From Odoribacter sp. AF15-53 (GTDB lineage: Bacteria; Bacteroidota; Bacteroidia; Bacteroidales; Marinifilaceae): a DNA stretch of 64,000 nt. Positions 18,465 through 27,423 of this stretch are shown here, in pieces. Where the stretch lies: the NCBI RefSeq assembly GCF_003479425.1, contig NZ_QUHC01000001.1:806001-870000 (forward strand), given 5' to 3'. Position numbers and translations under genes: made by a program. Numbering within the stretch: position 1 is the first letter of the stretch; each line of letters begins with the position of its first letter. Under the pieces are notes generated by a model. It ran no database searches, was not told the DNA's origin, and saw only the letters and a program-made list of their open reading frames with translations.

Positions 18465-19886
18465 ATGGACAATCATACAAGTAAGAAAACGAGTATGTCG
18501 TTAAAAGAACTCGGTAAGCTGGGCTATACTTCCAACGTGGCCAAAAGTCTTGCCGTTAATATTATATCAAAACATTGTAAATTCACTCCTAAAGAGGAGT
18601 TAACGAATATTTTAGAACATATTTTGCGAGAACCCGAAACGTGGAAGACTAATCCGGTCTGGGGTAAGTTGGCTACCTGTTTCAGTCCTGACGTGGAGGA
18701 GACACCTTTTGTCGCTTACGAGTTGGCGAAGAGCGTGCCGGGGTATATGGTTTACGGGAACGCATTTGTCGAGGATGTGGCACGTGCACAAATGGACATC
18801 GCTATGCGTCTGCCCGTGACGGTCGGGGGTGCGTTGATGCCGGACGCACATGGCGGCTTCGGGCTTCCCATCGGTGGCGTGCTTGCCACGGAGAATGCCG
18901 TGATACCTTATGCTGTGGGGATGGATATCGGTTGCCGGATGAGTCTGAGTATCTTTGACGAGAACGGGAAATATCTGCAACGTTATGCTTACCAGCTGGA
19001 AAAAGCGTTGCGGGAGTACACTCATTTCGGTATGGACGGGAGTGTGTCCTACAAGGCGGAACACGAGGTGATAGACCGGGCAGAATTCGGTTATACGCCT
19101 TTATTACGGTCTTTGAGAGGAAAAGCGGTTCGCCAGTTGGGAAGTTCCGGCGGTGGTAACCACTTTGTGGAATTCGGGCAGATCGAGTTGTTCGAGGGAA
19201 ATGGTTACGGTCTTCCGGCGGGAAACTACACGGCTTTGCTGTCCCATTCCGGTTCCAGAGGTGTCGGGGCGGCCATTGCCAAGTATTTCACGGGTGTGGC
19301 CATGGATACTTGCCGCTTGCCCAAGGAGGCCAAGAATCTCGCGTGGCTGGATCTGGCATCGGGGGTCGGGCAGGAGTACTGGATGAGCATGAACCTGGCA
19401 GGGGATTATGCCCGGGCGTGCCATGACTGTATACACGGGATCATGGCTAAATCATTGGGATTAAACGTGCTGGCACGGGTGGAGAATCATCATAACTTCG
19501 CCTGGCAGGATCGTTTGGAAGACGGACGGGAGGTTGTGATACACCGCAAGGGAGCAACCCCCGCTCACGCCGGGGAAGCCGGGATCATTCCGGGAAGTAT
19601 GACTGCGGCCGGGTACTTGGTAAGGGGAAAAGGAAATCCGGGGGCTTTGTTTTCAGCTTCTCACGGGGCCGGAAGGGCCATGTCCCGGCAACAGGCCAAG
19701 AATAGCGTCACCGTGTCCGAGTTGAAGAAACGATTGCGTCATGCCGGGGTCACACTGATTGGTGGAAGCACGGAGGAATCGCCCGCCGCTTACAAGGATA
19801 TCGAGATGGTGATGAGAGCGCAGCAAACCCTGGTGGATATCGAGGGATGTTTCCAACCCGCTATTGTCCGGATGAACAGGGAGTGA
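18465..19886 (+). CDS. rtcB: RNA-splicing ligase RtcB
   Basis: A 473-residue RtcB protein, which joins RNA 2',3'-cyclic phosphate or 3'-phosphate ends to 5'-OH ends using GTP and manganese. Visible signature elements: GGALMPDAHGGFGLPIGG, the metal-binding Asp154 and Cys157 of MDIGCR, GGGNHFVE, NHHNFAW, RKGATPAHAGE, and His400 in SHGAGR, matching the histidine that carries the guanylate. The start at 18465 (ATG) is preferred to the TTG at 18459. No archease or RtcA gene lies nearby. The gene follows the MoxR-vWA cluster and precedes a helicase gene in the same direction, which suggests an RNA-repair or RNA-end role, possibly shared with that cluster. Confidence 0.95.
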   Translation: MDNHTSKKTSMSLKELGKLGYTSNVAKSLAVNIISKHCKFTPKEELTNILEHILREPETWKTNPVWGKLATCFSPDVEETPFVAYELAKSVPGYMVYGNAFVEDVARAQMDIAMRLPVTVGGALMPDAHGGFGLPIGGVLATENAVIPYAVGMDIGCRMSLSIFDENGKYLQRYAYQLEKALREYTHFGMDGSVSYKAEHEVIDRAEFGYTPLLRSLRGKAVRQLGSSGGGNHFVEFGQIELFEGNGYGLPAGNYTALLSHSGSRGVGAAIAKYFTGVAMDTCRLPKEAKNLAWLDLASGVGQEYWMSMNLAGDYARACHDCIHGIMAKSLGLNVLARVENHHNFAWQDRLEDGREVVIHRKGATPAHAGEAGIIPGSMTAAGYLVRGKGNPGALFSASHGAGRAMSRQQAKNSVTVSELKKRLRHAGVTLIGGSTEESPAAYKDIEMVMRAQQTLVDIEGCFQPAIVRMNRE

Positions 19887-19922
19887 AGGGGAGTTTGAAA
19901 AAGTTTAGAGTTTAAAGTGGGG

Positions 19923-20037
19923 AACTACCACCCCCGACCCTTCTTACACAGGAGGGGAGACAAGCGTGGAAAGATGTTTCAACTTAGTACCGCACAACCC
20001 TCTCCCCCTGTGTAAAGGGGAGGCGGAGGAGGTAGTT
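19923..20037. repeat. Family A repeat, copy 4 (inverse orientation)
   Basis: Begins AACTACCACCCCCGACCC and ends GGCGGAGGAGGTAGTT, the reverse of copies 1-3. It contains loops TTACACA and TGTGTAA in matching hairpins. It occupies the first half of the 362-base gap 19887-20248; the rest is simple AAAAGCTAAAAG repeats and a family B copy. Confidence 0.78.
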
Positions 20038-20108
20038 TAGAAAGCTAAAAGTTAAGAACTAAAAGCTAAAAGTTTAAAGAGGAAAGAGCGTTAGTTCGCG
20101 CGGGGGCA

Positions 20109-20134
20109 ATAACTTGTAACTCGCCGGAGGCGAT
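20109..20134 (+). repeat. Family B repeat, short copy
   Basis: AATAACTTGTAAC followed by the mini-hairpin TCGCC-GGA-GGCGA, about 115 bases before the helicase start codon and in the same orientation as that gene. Confidence 0.65.
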
Positions 20135-20248
20135 TCTTTCTTGTGGAAATCATGTTTTGTCAAGAAATATGACAAAGCATTGCGTGATTAGGCTTTGAAA
20201 TGTATCTTTGTGAAGATAATGAAGGTGTGTAAATAATTTGTGTGGTGA

Positions 20249-22957
20249 ATGGAAATAATGATGACGTTCCCGGTCGGGATCAAATTCAAGTACGGGTGGC
20301 GGAAATACCAGGCCAGGGTACTCAAGGAACTGGATAATTACTTGTCTAACGGTTCTCTTCATGTGGTAGCCCCGCCCGGTTCGGGGAAGACCGTGTTGGG
20401 GTTGGAAGTGATGCTTCGGTTGAATCGTCCGACGCTGATACTGGCTCCCTCGTTGGCGATCCGTGACCAGTGGATTGATCGTTTCTGCGAGTTGTTTTTA
20501 CAGGTGAACCGGAAACCGGAATGGATATCGTGTGACGTGAGGCGCCCCGCTTTCATGACGGTATGCACCTACCAGGGATTGCACGCGGCTTGTAATAATT
20601 TGGATGATGACGAGGAGGGGACGATCGCTAAAAAGGGAGTAATGTTAACTCCCCGGAAGATTGCCAACGAGTTGAAAAGTCTGGGCGTGAAGACCGTTAT
20701 ACTCGACGAGGCACATCATTTAAAGAACGAGTGGTGGAACACGCTCGATTGGTTGAAACGGCAATTATCCCCGACAATCGTCGGTCTGACAGCCACTCCT
20801 CCTTATGACGTGACGATTGCCGAGTGGCAGCGTTATATAGAACTCAACGGGACGGTCGACACGGAGATTACCGTTCCCGAATTGATACTGGAAGGCGACC
20901 TGTGTCCTCACCAGGACTACGTTTATTTCTCGTTACCTTCCCCGGAGGAGTACGACCGGATCAACGCCTTTCGAGCGGATATTGACAAGTTGTTTCGGGA
21001 GATCAAGGAAGACCCCGTTTTCGTGGAAGCGATTTCGACCACCCCGGTTTGGGTTGATCCTTTGAGTCATTTGGAATGGATATTCGGGAATATGTCATTT
21101 TACTCGGCCATGTTGATTTTCATGCACGGCGTGGGTAAGGAGGTACTTCCGGTACATTTCGAGGTGATCGGGAGCAAGACCGTGCGGGTTCCCCCGTTGG
21201 ATTACGCGTGGATGGAGGTATTGCTTGATTTCTACCTGCATGGTGACAAGGCGTTTTTCCCTGGCCGAGAGGAACACCAAGAGGCGTTGGAGAATAAACT
21301 GGCCCGCCGGGGTGCGACGGAGAGGAAGCAAATCAATTTCCGTTATAACAGTCGTTTGATGAAGACGCTGACGGCCAGCGTGAGCAAGCTGAACAGTATC
21401 GCCGAGATCGTCCGTTTCGAGTCCTCCCGGTTGGAAGATCGTCTGCGCTTGGTGATCCTGACGGATTATATCCGGAAGGAGTACATGACGAGTACCGCGG
21501 TAAACGATATGCCGTTGGACCGGATGGGCGTGTTCTCCGTGTTCGAGAAGTTGCGGCGGGAGAAGATCGGGGAGGGACAGATCGGGATATTGACAGGTTC
21601 CGTCGTAATCGTTCCCGTGGCGGCCTTGAGCGTGTTGGAAGGGAGCGTGCGGGATACGGGACTGGACAAGGTGTCAACCCGACCGTTGCCCTACGATGCC
21701 GCTTACGTGGAGATCGGGTTATCGGGTGCGTTAAAAGACGAGATCACCCGGATCGTGACACGCGTGTTCGAGGCCGGGGCGATCCGGATACTGATAGGCA
21801 CGAAATCCTTACTGGGCGAGGGGTGGGATGCCCCGTGTATCAATACCCTCGTGCTGGCGAGTTTCGTGGGTTCGTTCGTGTCATCCAACCAAATGCGTGG
21901 TCGGGCGATCCGGGTGGAGAAAGGGAATGACGAGAAAACGGGAAATATCTGGCACTTGGTTTGCGTGGATTCGACTTCCCCGACAGGGGGCGATGATCTG
22001 GAGTTGTTGCGGCGTCGTTTCCGGGGATTTATCGGGATTCCGAGCCGGGCGGACGGGACAATCGAGAACGGCGTGAGGCGTTTGGATATCCCGGCATCAT
22101 TGTGCGACCGGGAAACGATCGACCGGAAGAACGACGACACGTTGAAAGAAGCGGCCTCCCGCGATTCCCTGCGTAGGCGTTGGGAGAATGGCCTGAAACA
22201 AGGAGTAAACCTCGTGGAGGAGATAAAAGTTCCGTTCGGGGAGGAAAGGGAGTATCGACCGTTGAAGAGACTCTATTTGCGTCACACGCTGGCTTATTTG
22301 TTTGCGGAGATCGCTTTTGCCGCCTCTATCTTCTGGAATGGCCTGTGGGAAGCCATAATACGAGGACAATTCCGTCATCTTCGCACGTCGAGCGACTGGT
22401 GGCTTGCGCTACTGACCGTTTCCGTGGTCGGTTTTTGTACTTTCGGGTACAAGGGCATAAAAGCTTTCCGGCTTTACTTAAAATACCGGGATATATCCAA
22501 GGATGTTCGCCAGATCGGCGTGGCTTTGCTCGACACGTTGGCAGGCGAAAGGATTGTTACCACCGACAGGAACCTGTTGAGCGTGCAGACATTCAACGAT
22601 GGCAGCGGGGCGGTCTATTGTCACTTGCAGGGTGGTTCGACTTACGAGAAGTCCGTGTTTATAAACGCCATGCAAGAGATCATCGGTCCGGTGGACAATC
22701 CCCGTTACGTGATGATACGCGAGAGCGTGTTGTGGCATCACTTCAAGCAGGAAGATTTTCATGCCGTGCCGGAAGTATTAGGACGGAAAAAGTCGAGCGC
22801 GGAGAGTTTCAAGTGGAATTGGGAGAAGAAGGTCGGCCCTTGCCGTCTGGTATTCACCCGCACGCTGGAAGGGCGCAAGTTCTTGCTGCATTGCCGGATG
22901 AATTCGTTAGCAACCCGGTTATCGGATGACGTGGAACGTGTAAATATTTGGAGATAA
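20249..22957 (+). CDS. DEAH-box helicase with C-terminal membrane helices
   Basis: A 902-residue superfamily 2 helicase. Motifs: GWRKYQ (~16), Walker A APPGSGKT (41-48), DEAH at 153-156, TAT at 181-183, and motif VI QMRGRAIR (548-555). The LLGEGWDAPCINTLV region belongs to the second helicase domain. An insertion (~300-380) separates the domains. After the helicase core, two strongly hydrophobic segments (~679-695 and ~716-735) predict a hairpin membrane anchor, followed by a ~160-residue C-terminal domain. Helicases are rarely membrane-bound, so this architecture is unusual. It follows rtcB and precedes a YwqG gene in the same direction. Substrate (DNA or RNA) is not decided by the sequence. 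Confidence 0.82.
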   Translation: MEIMMTFPVGIKFKYGWRKYQARVLKELDNYLSNGSLHVVAPPGSGKTVLGLEVMLRLNRPTLILAPSLAIRDQWIDRFCELFLQVNRKPEWISCDVRRPAFMTVCTYQGLHAACNNLDDDEEGTIAKKGVMLTPRKIANELKSLGVKTVILDEAHHLKNEWWNTLDWLKRQLSPTIVGLTATPPYDVTIAEWQRYIELNGTVDTEITVPELILEGDLCPHQDYVYFSLPSPEEYDRINAFRADIDKLFREIKEDPVFVEAISTTPVWVDPLSHLEWIFGNMSFYSAMLIFMHGVGKEVLPVHFEVIGSKTVRVPPLDYAWMEVLLDFYLHGDKAFFPGREEHQEALENKLARRGATERKQINFRYNSRLMKTLTASVSKLNSIAEIVRFESSRLEDRLRLVILTDYIRKEYMTSTAVNDMPLDRMGVFSVFEKLRREKIGEGQIGILTGSVVIVPVAALSVLEGSVRDTGLDKVSTRPLPYDAAYVEIGLSGALKDEITRIVTRVFEAGAIRILIGTKSLLGEGWDAPCINTLVLASFVGSFVSSNQMRGRAIRVEKGNDEKTGNIWHLVCVDSTSPTGGDDLELLRRRFRGFIGIPSRADGTIENGVRRLDIPASLCDRETIDRKNDDTLKEAASRDSLRRRWENGLKQGVNLVEEIKVPFGEEREYRPLKRLYLRHTLAYLFAEIAFAASIFWNGLWEAIIRGQFRHLRTSSDWWLALLTVSVVGFCTFGYKGIKAFRLYLKYRDISKDVRQIGVALLDTLAGERIVTTDRNLLSVQTFNDGSGAVYCHLQGGSTYEKSVFINAMQEIIGPVDNPRYVMIRESVLWHHFKQEDFHAVPEVLGRKKSSAESFKWNWEKKVGPCRLVFTRTLEGRKFLLHCRMNSLATRLSDDVERVNIWR

Positions 22958-22980
22958 CGATCTTTATTTATATTTTTTTG

Positions 22981-22988
22981 TATTTTTG
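22981..22988 (+). promoter_or_regulatory. Candidate -7 box for the YwqG-type gene
   Basis: TATTTTTG lies 27 bases before the start codon at 23016 and matches TAnnTTTG. The upstream bases are T-rich and no clear -33 element at the right distance is seen. Confidence 0.35.
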
Positions 22989-23015
22989 ACCCGGAATTAA
23001 TTAATACACGATAAT

Positions 23016-24065
23016 ATGGGATTCTTTAATAAAATATTCGGTGGCGGGACTGAAGTGAAGAAAGAGACTTCGGCGAGCAGGATCGTGAACGTGATCAAGG
23101 AAAAGACCACGGTGGAATGCGTGACACTTGTACCGGTGAAGGAGGGGACGAAGCCGTGGAACAGCAAGATCGGCGGGATGCCTTACATGCCGCAAGGATT
23201 CGAGTATCCTCTTGACGAGACCGACTTGACGGTTGTGCTGGAAGGACAGCAACCAGCGGTGAAACCGGGAGCCACGGCTAGCGTGTTTGCCGGGTTGGGC
23301 GGAGATAGCCCCATCGAGCCCGCGGTAAAACCGGGGGTAACGGGCGAGCGGGAAGCCGCTTTACAACCGGACGAGATTGAAGAGCAAGCCGGAGGAAAGG
23401 TGGAGGAACACGAGAAGATGCCGTTGCGTTTTCTTGCACAGTTGAATTTTAGCGAGATGCCGCCCTTGGAGGGATTCCCGACGAAAGGTATATTGCAGTT
23501 TTACATCAGCGGGGAAAGTTCCTACGGTTTGAATTTCGAAAACCGGGTGGGACAGCACGGTTTCCGGGTCATTTACCACGAGGATGTGGTGGAGGACGAG
23601 TCGGTGTTGTTTTCCACTTTACCGACGGATGCCGTGGAATGGAAAGACGCCTTTCCCGTGGAGGACGAGTTACGACTGACATTCGAGAAATCCACGATGC
23701 CCGTGATGGCCGGGGATTACCGTTTCGACAAGATATTACTGGAGGCTTACAACGAGGTACATGCCGACAACCCGGTGCCTTCTCTGGACCGTATCCCGGA
23801 AGACAATCTGGATGACGTGTACGGTCCTCTGGAAATGGGGGGACACCGCGTCGGGGGATACCCGATATTTACCCAACTTGACCCGCGGGAGTATCACGAG
23901 GATTTGAAGGGACATACCGTGTTGCTCTTCCAACTCGACTCGGAAGACGGTGACGATTACTCGATCCTGTGGGGTGATTCCGGGGTGTGCAACTTCTTCA
24001 TCCGCCCGGAAGACCTGGCAAAACGGGATTTCAGTAACGTGTTATACAATTGGGATTGCTATTAA
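23016..24065 (+). CDS. YwqG/DUF1963 family protein
   Basis: A 349-residue protein of the YwqG (DUF1963) family, recognised by KIGGMPYMPQGFEYP near residue 50, then RFLAQLNFSEMPPLEGFP and KGILQFYISG, then MGGHRVGGYPIFTQLDPR and the C-terminal LLFQLDSE and LWGDSGVCNFFI. Between the first two conserved parts there is an inserted segment (~75-135) of low complexity with two PAVKPG units. The family is widespread and its biochemical role is not established to my knowledge. It is the last gene of the co-directional block; the gap to the convergent channel gene is filled by a family C repeat. Confidence 0.85.
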   Translation: MGFFNKIFGGGTEVKKETSASRIVNVIKEKTTVECVTLVPVKEGTKPWNSKIGGMPYMPQGFEYPLDETDLTVVLEGQQPAVKPGATASVFAGLGGDSPIEPAVKPGVTGEREAALQPDEIEEQAGGKVEEHEKMPLRFLAQLNFSEMPPLEGFPTKGILQFYISGESSYGLNFENRVGQHGFRVIYHEDVVEDESVLFSTLPTDAVEWKDAFPVEDELRLTFEKSTMPVMAGDYRFDKILLEAYNEVHADNPVPSLDRIPEDNLDDVYGPLEMGGHRVGGYPIFTQLDPREYHEDLKGHTVLLFQLDSEDGDDYSILWGDSGVCNFFIRPEDLAKRDFSNVLYNWDCY

Positions 24066-24214
24066 GTTCATAAAGTTTATAAGGTTCATAAGGTTCGTGG
24101 ACCCCTGCGGGGCGCTTTATCTACGGCAGCTTGAGCTGCCGTTAAACTCTGTCCGAAGGACACCCGTCACTTTATGAACTTTATAAACCTTATAAACTTT
24201 ATAAACTTTATAGA
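24066..24214. repeat. Family C repeat, copy 1; likely acts as a two-way terminator
   Basis: Long AT-rich arms (GTTCATAAAGTTTATAAGG on the left, its near inverse on the right) enclose three GC hairpins: CCCC-TGC-GGGG, CGGCAGC-TTGA-GCTGCCG and GTCC-GAA-GGAC. The element exactly fills the space between the stop codons of two convergent genes, so folding of either transcript could end transcription. The same element lies at 36240-36399 and 58048-58207. Confidence 0.78.
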
Positions 24215-24215
24215 C

Positions 24216-25448
24216 TCATTTCCCTTCCTCTAACCACTCCATGTTCGTGGGGTACTGGAATACCTTGAGCTTGAAGAGGGGAAGAATAGCAAACACGTGA
24301 TCAAAGATATCGGCTTGTACCCGTTCGTAGATGACCCACTGTTTTTCGGCCGAGAAACAGTATATTTCTAGCGGGATACCTGTCGGGGTGGGTTGCAGCT
24401 GGCGCACCATGTGAGTCATTTCGAGATTGATGCTTGGGTTAGCGGCAAGCCATGCCTCCATGTATTCCCGGAAAGTACCGATATTCGTCAAGCGGCGTTT
24501 ATCGAGCGGATTTTCCACGTTAGAGTTATATGTTTTCAACTCGTTCAGTTTACCCTCGATATAGTTTTTCAGCAAGGAAGATTGCTTCAGGCGTTCGATA
24601 TCCTCGTCCGTGAGATAATGCACTGAATAGATGTCTATATTCACGGAGCGTTTGATCCTCCGCCCGCCGGATTCTTGCATTCCCCGCCAGTTGGTAAACG
24701 ATTCGGAAACGAGCTTGTAGGTAGGGATCGTCGATATGGTTTTGTCCCAGTTCTGTACTTTCACCGTGGTCAAGTTGATCTCGATCACGTCTCCGTCGGC
24801 ATTACTGCTCGGCATGACGATCCAATCGCCGATATTTACCATGCGGTTGGATATCAACTGTATCCCGGCCACGAACCCGAGGATCGAGTCCTTGAACACC
24901 AGCATCAGCACGGCCGACACGGCTCCCAGTCCGGCGAGCAATGCCATCGGGCTTTTCTCTATCAGGATACTGATGATGATAATGATAACGGCGCAGTAGA
25001 GGAATATCTTGATCACCTGGATAAACACCTTGATCGGCCGGTTCTTGGACACCGGGTAACTCTCGTAAATCCGGTTGATCCCGTCCAGCACGGTAAAGAT
25101 CATGAGCATGGAAAAGATCGAGATACAGATATTGAGCGTTTTGGCGATAAACGTGATCTCGCTCCAGTTGCTTTGCTTGTACACGGTCATTACGACGATC
25201 GGGGCGATAAAGAGGCCCAACCGGTGGAAGAAACGGTGATCGAACATGAGGTCGTCCCAGTTCGTTGCCGTGTGTCCGGCAATTTTCATCACGATTTTTG
25301 CCAGCCATTTTTTGGCAATGATATAAACGATCGAGCCGATAACGACCATGATAACAATCAAGATCAGGGCGTAGATGAAATTTGTCAAACTTTCCGAATA
25401 GATACCAAAATGCTGCAATCCGGCCTGGATATACTGTTCAATATTCAT
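24216..25448 (-). CDS. Mechanosensitive ion channel, MscS family
   Basis: A 410-residue membrane protein. Four to five helices fill residues ~20-200, and the MscS beta domain begins near residue 203 with VNIGDWIVMPSSNADGDV followed by TVKVQNWDKTISTIPTY. The pore-lining helix is the segment rich in Gly and Ala just before it (LAGLGAVSAVLMLVFKDSILG). The C-terminal cytoplasmic part (~265-405) is longer than in small MscS proteins, resembling YbdG-type channels. Such channels release solutes during hypo-osmotic shock. It is a single gene with its own promoter-like element upstream and convergent with the YwqG gene. Confidence 0.88.
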   Translation of the reverse strand: MNIEQYIQAGLQHFGIYSESLTNFIYALILIVIMVVIGSIVYIIAKKWLAKIVMKIAGHTATNWDDLMFDHRFFHRLGLFIAPIVVMTVYKQSNWSEITFIAKTLNICISIFSMLMIFTVLDGINRIYESYPVSKNRPIKVFIQVIKIFLYCAVIIIIISILIEKSPMALLAGLGAVSAVLMLVFKDSILGFVAGIQLISNRMVNIGDWIVMPSSNADGDVIEINLTTVKVQNWDKTISTIPTYKLVSESFTNWRGMQESGGRRIKRSVNIDIYSVHYLTDEDIERLKQSSLLKNYIEGKLNELKTYNSNVENPLDKRRLTNIGTFREYMEAWLAANPSINLEMTHMVRQLQPTPTGIPLEIYCFSAEKQWVIYERVQADIFDHVFAILPLFKLKVFQYPTNMEWLEEGK

Positions 25449-25482
25449 GTTAACAATTTTTAGTTAGTTTAATGCACGTTGA

Positions 25483-25490
25483 CAAAGGTA
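25483..25490 (-). promoter_or_regulatory. Candidate -7 box of the MscS gene
   Basis: On the minus strand TACCTTTG, matching TAnnTTTG, lies 34 bases before the start codon. No convincing -33 element is seen. Confidence 0.45.
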
Positions 25491-25654
25491 ATAATTATCA
25501 TTGGAATCATGTTTATTTTCCTTATTTTTACAGGGAATATTCATGTTTCACGTTCGTGAGGGCATACCGTTTTCTGTAAACGTTGATGTAAGGCTATAAG
25601 GAGGCGTGGCGAGAGATTCAATACCGATTATTCACTTTAAATAGGACTGTAAGA

Positions 25655-26911
25655 ATGGCAAGAAGTGGAGTAATATATTTTTTATTCCTGGGGATAATGA
25701 TCCTTTCCGGGTGTGGTAAAGACGAGTGGGAGGGTTTGGAATCCCCGTCGGGAACCCTGTTCGAGATCACGAGTGATGCGCAACAGGTACGCGTGCCGGT
25801 GCGGAGCAGTTCGACGTGGGAAGTGACCGGAAAAGCGGGGAAGTGGTACCGGTTCCGGCAGGTGAAAGGAGAGAAGGTCGACACGCTGGTGTTGGACTTG
25901 ACCGTGAACATCGCCCGGCAGGGACGCGGGGTTAACCTGCAACTGGCGAGTGATGCCGGGACGTTGGGAATCGAGGTACGACAGGCGGCCGCCACGGGGG
26001 ATTATTTTTTCGAGTTGCCGATCGTCTTTCACGTGCTGCATGATTCCCCCGGGAATAACATCCCGGCTGGAAAGTTAACGAGTTGTCTTGACAAGGTGAA
26101 CGCCTTGTACGCGAATGCCTCCGGGAAAGGCGTGGATATGGGATTCCGTTTCGTTCTGGCGACACGCGATCCCGATGGGAAGCTTCTCGACGAGCCGGGG
26201 ATACACCGCGTGCGGAGAGCGGGCCTCCCGATGAGTGGGAAGAAATTCGTGGATAATGCTTTCGGCGATGTCGCCATGATGTGGAACCAGAGGGAGTACA
26301 TTAACGTCGTGGTTTTCCCGTTCACGGAAGACCTGTTCGGGGTAGCTTACACGCCTTTCATGCCGCAAGGTATTGCCGTGCCGGGATTGACTCAAACGGA
26401 CTGGTACGCCACGCGCCTGCCTGATGATTTTGTTTATTGCATGGCATGGAATACCACCCTGATTGATTACACGTACACGATTGCCGGGGAGGGGGTCGTG
26501 ATCGAGGCTGGGGGATACATAACCCTGGCCCACGAGCTGGGGCATTACCTGGGGTTGTTGCATCCTTTCACGAACGGTAAAGGGGAAGTGGGGGATTACT
26601 GTGATGACACGCCCGACTATGATTGGGATGAGTACGAGAGTTATCTCGTAATGCTTGACGAGACGACGACTTCCCCCGGGGAGTTTTACCGGGAAGCCGT
26701 GAAACGGGTGGCGCTTGACGGGACCCGTTTCGTGTCTGAGAACTTCATGGATTATGACATTGGTTACATGTGGAGCAGTACCCCCGACCAGCGGGCGAGG
26801 GTCAGGACGGTGTTGGAGAACGCCTGGATGATACCGGGGCCGAAGATAGACCTCCCCGGGGCACGTTCCGAGGACATGGTAAAACCGGACAAGCCGAAGC
26901 CGGTCTCTTGA
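25655..26911 (+). CDS. Zinc-dependent metalloproteinase lipoprotein
   Basis: A 418-residue lipoprotein: signal peptide ending LSGC, then GKDEWEG. Residues ~30-110 look like a BACON-type beta domain (VRSSSTWEVTG and LGIEVRQAA). The catalytic domain follows, with the zinc site HELGHYLGLLH (His293, Glu294, His297, His303), as in metzincin-type enzymes; FMDYDIGYMWSSTPDQ further on may be the Met-turn region. The fit is best to M43-like enzymes (pappalysin/cytophagalysin type). It is probably displayed on the cell surface and degrades peptides or host proteins. It is a single gene, convergent with the DUF4405 gene 11 bases away. The C-terminus is Pro/Lys-rich. Confidence 0.88.
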   Translation: MARSGVIYFLFLGIMILSGCGKDEWEGLESPSGTLFEITSDAQQVRVPVRSSSTWEVTGKAGKWYRFRQVKGEKVDTLVLDLTVNIARQGRGVNLQLASDAGTLGIEVRQAAATGDYFFELPIVFHVLHDSPGNNIPAGKLTSCLDKVNALYANASGKGVDMGFRFVLATRDPDGKLLDEPGIHRVRRAGLPMSGKKFVDNAFGDVAMMWNQREYINVVVFPFTEDLFGVAYTPFMPQGIAVPGLTQTDWYATRLPDDFVYCMAWNTTLIDYTYTIAGEGVVIEAGGYITLAHELGHYLGLLHPFTNGKGEVGDYCDDTPDYDWDEYESYLVMLDETTTSPGEFYREAVKRVALDGTRFVSENFMDYDIGYMWSSTPDQRARVRTVLENAWMIPGPKIDLPGARSEDMVKPDKPKPVS

Positions 26912-26922
26912 TTGGCGATTCT

Positions 26923-27345
26923 CTACTTTTTCACAGATTGGCGCAATATCGGGATACGTTTGAGTATATGTCCGATGGAAAGGAGACTCGCGATAATCCC
27001 AGTCCTGTAATGCCATTTCCCGATATCGGAATTCGCCCCGTCCACTCCTAGTAAGATAATCCCCGTGATAATAACAAGCACGAACACCGCCGATAATCCC
27101 ACGGTGATTTTACTCTTTTTTCTTATTCCGTTCTTTATGATACTCCTGTACCAGCCCCGGTGTGTTGTTACGTGGAATATCATGGTTATAAGAAATAGAA
27201 AACTTGTCAGGACATGAAATACGGCCCAATTATGCCATGTTTCGTGGGCATACCCGTGTCCGGCAACGTGCAATTCTATTCCGGTATACACGGAAAAGAT
27301 AAACGTGGGAATCAAAATCCAATCTATTACAAAAATCTTTTTCAT
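26923..27345 (-). CDS. DUF4405 family membrane protein
   Basis: A 140-residue protein with four predicted membrane helices (~5-24, 41-60, 75-97, 105-128). Histidines near helix ends (HVAGHGYAHETWHNW, VFHVTTHRGW, KWHYRTG, IGHILK) give the pattern of DUF4405 and of small b-type cytochromes, so haem binding is possible but not shown. The start codon gives a short basic n-region before helix 1. It is encoded upstream of nothing on its strand but lies about 80 bases before the Crp/Fnr-like gene's stop codon, so both may be read from one transcript starting at the regulator or from its own weak TATTTTG element. Confidence 0.75.
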   Translation of the reverse strand: MKKIFVIDWILIPTFIFSVYTGIELHVAGHGYAHETWHNWAVFHVLTSFLFLITMIFHVTTHRGWYRSIIKNGIRKKSKITVGLSAVFVLVIITGIILLGVDGANSDIGKWHYRTGIIASLLSIGHILKRIPILRQSVKK

Positions 27346-27423
27346 CGGTTTCCTGTTTTACATTGATGATACAAAATACACCATTTCGAAGGAAACAAGA
27401 CGATAACAATTGTAAAGAAATGA

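Noticed and set aside
24066..24214. Family C repeat as a tRNA gene
   Set aside because: The three-hairpin shape recalls a cloverleaf, but there are no T-loop GTTCRA bases, no CCA-ready acceptor and no anticodon arm of correct size.
24675..25463. A 262-codon plus-strand frame opposite the MscS gene
   Set aside because: Its product is a His/Asp-rich low-quality sequence typical of the antisense of a membrane protein gene.
26075..27016. A 313-codon minus-strand frame opposite the zincin lipoprotein gene
   Set aside because: The plus-strand frame has a lipobox and HExxHxxGxxH motif. The opposite frame has neither signal nor domain.
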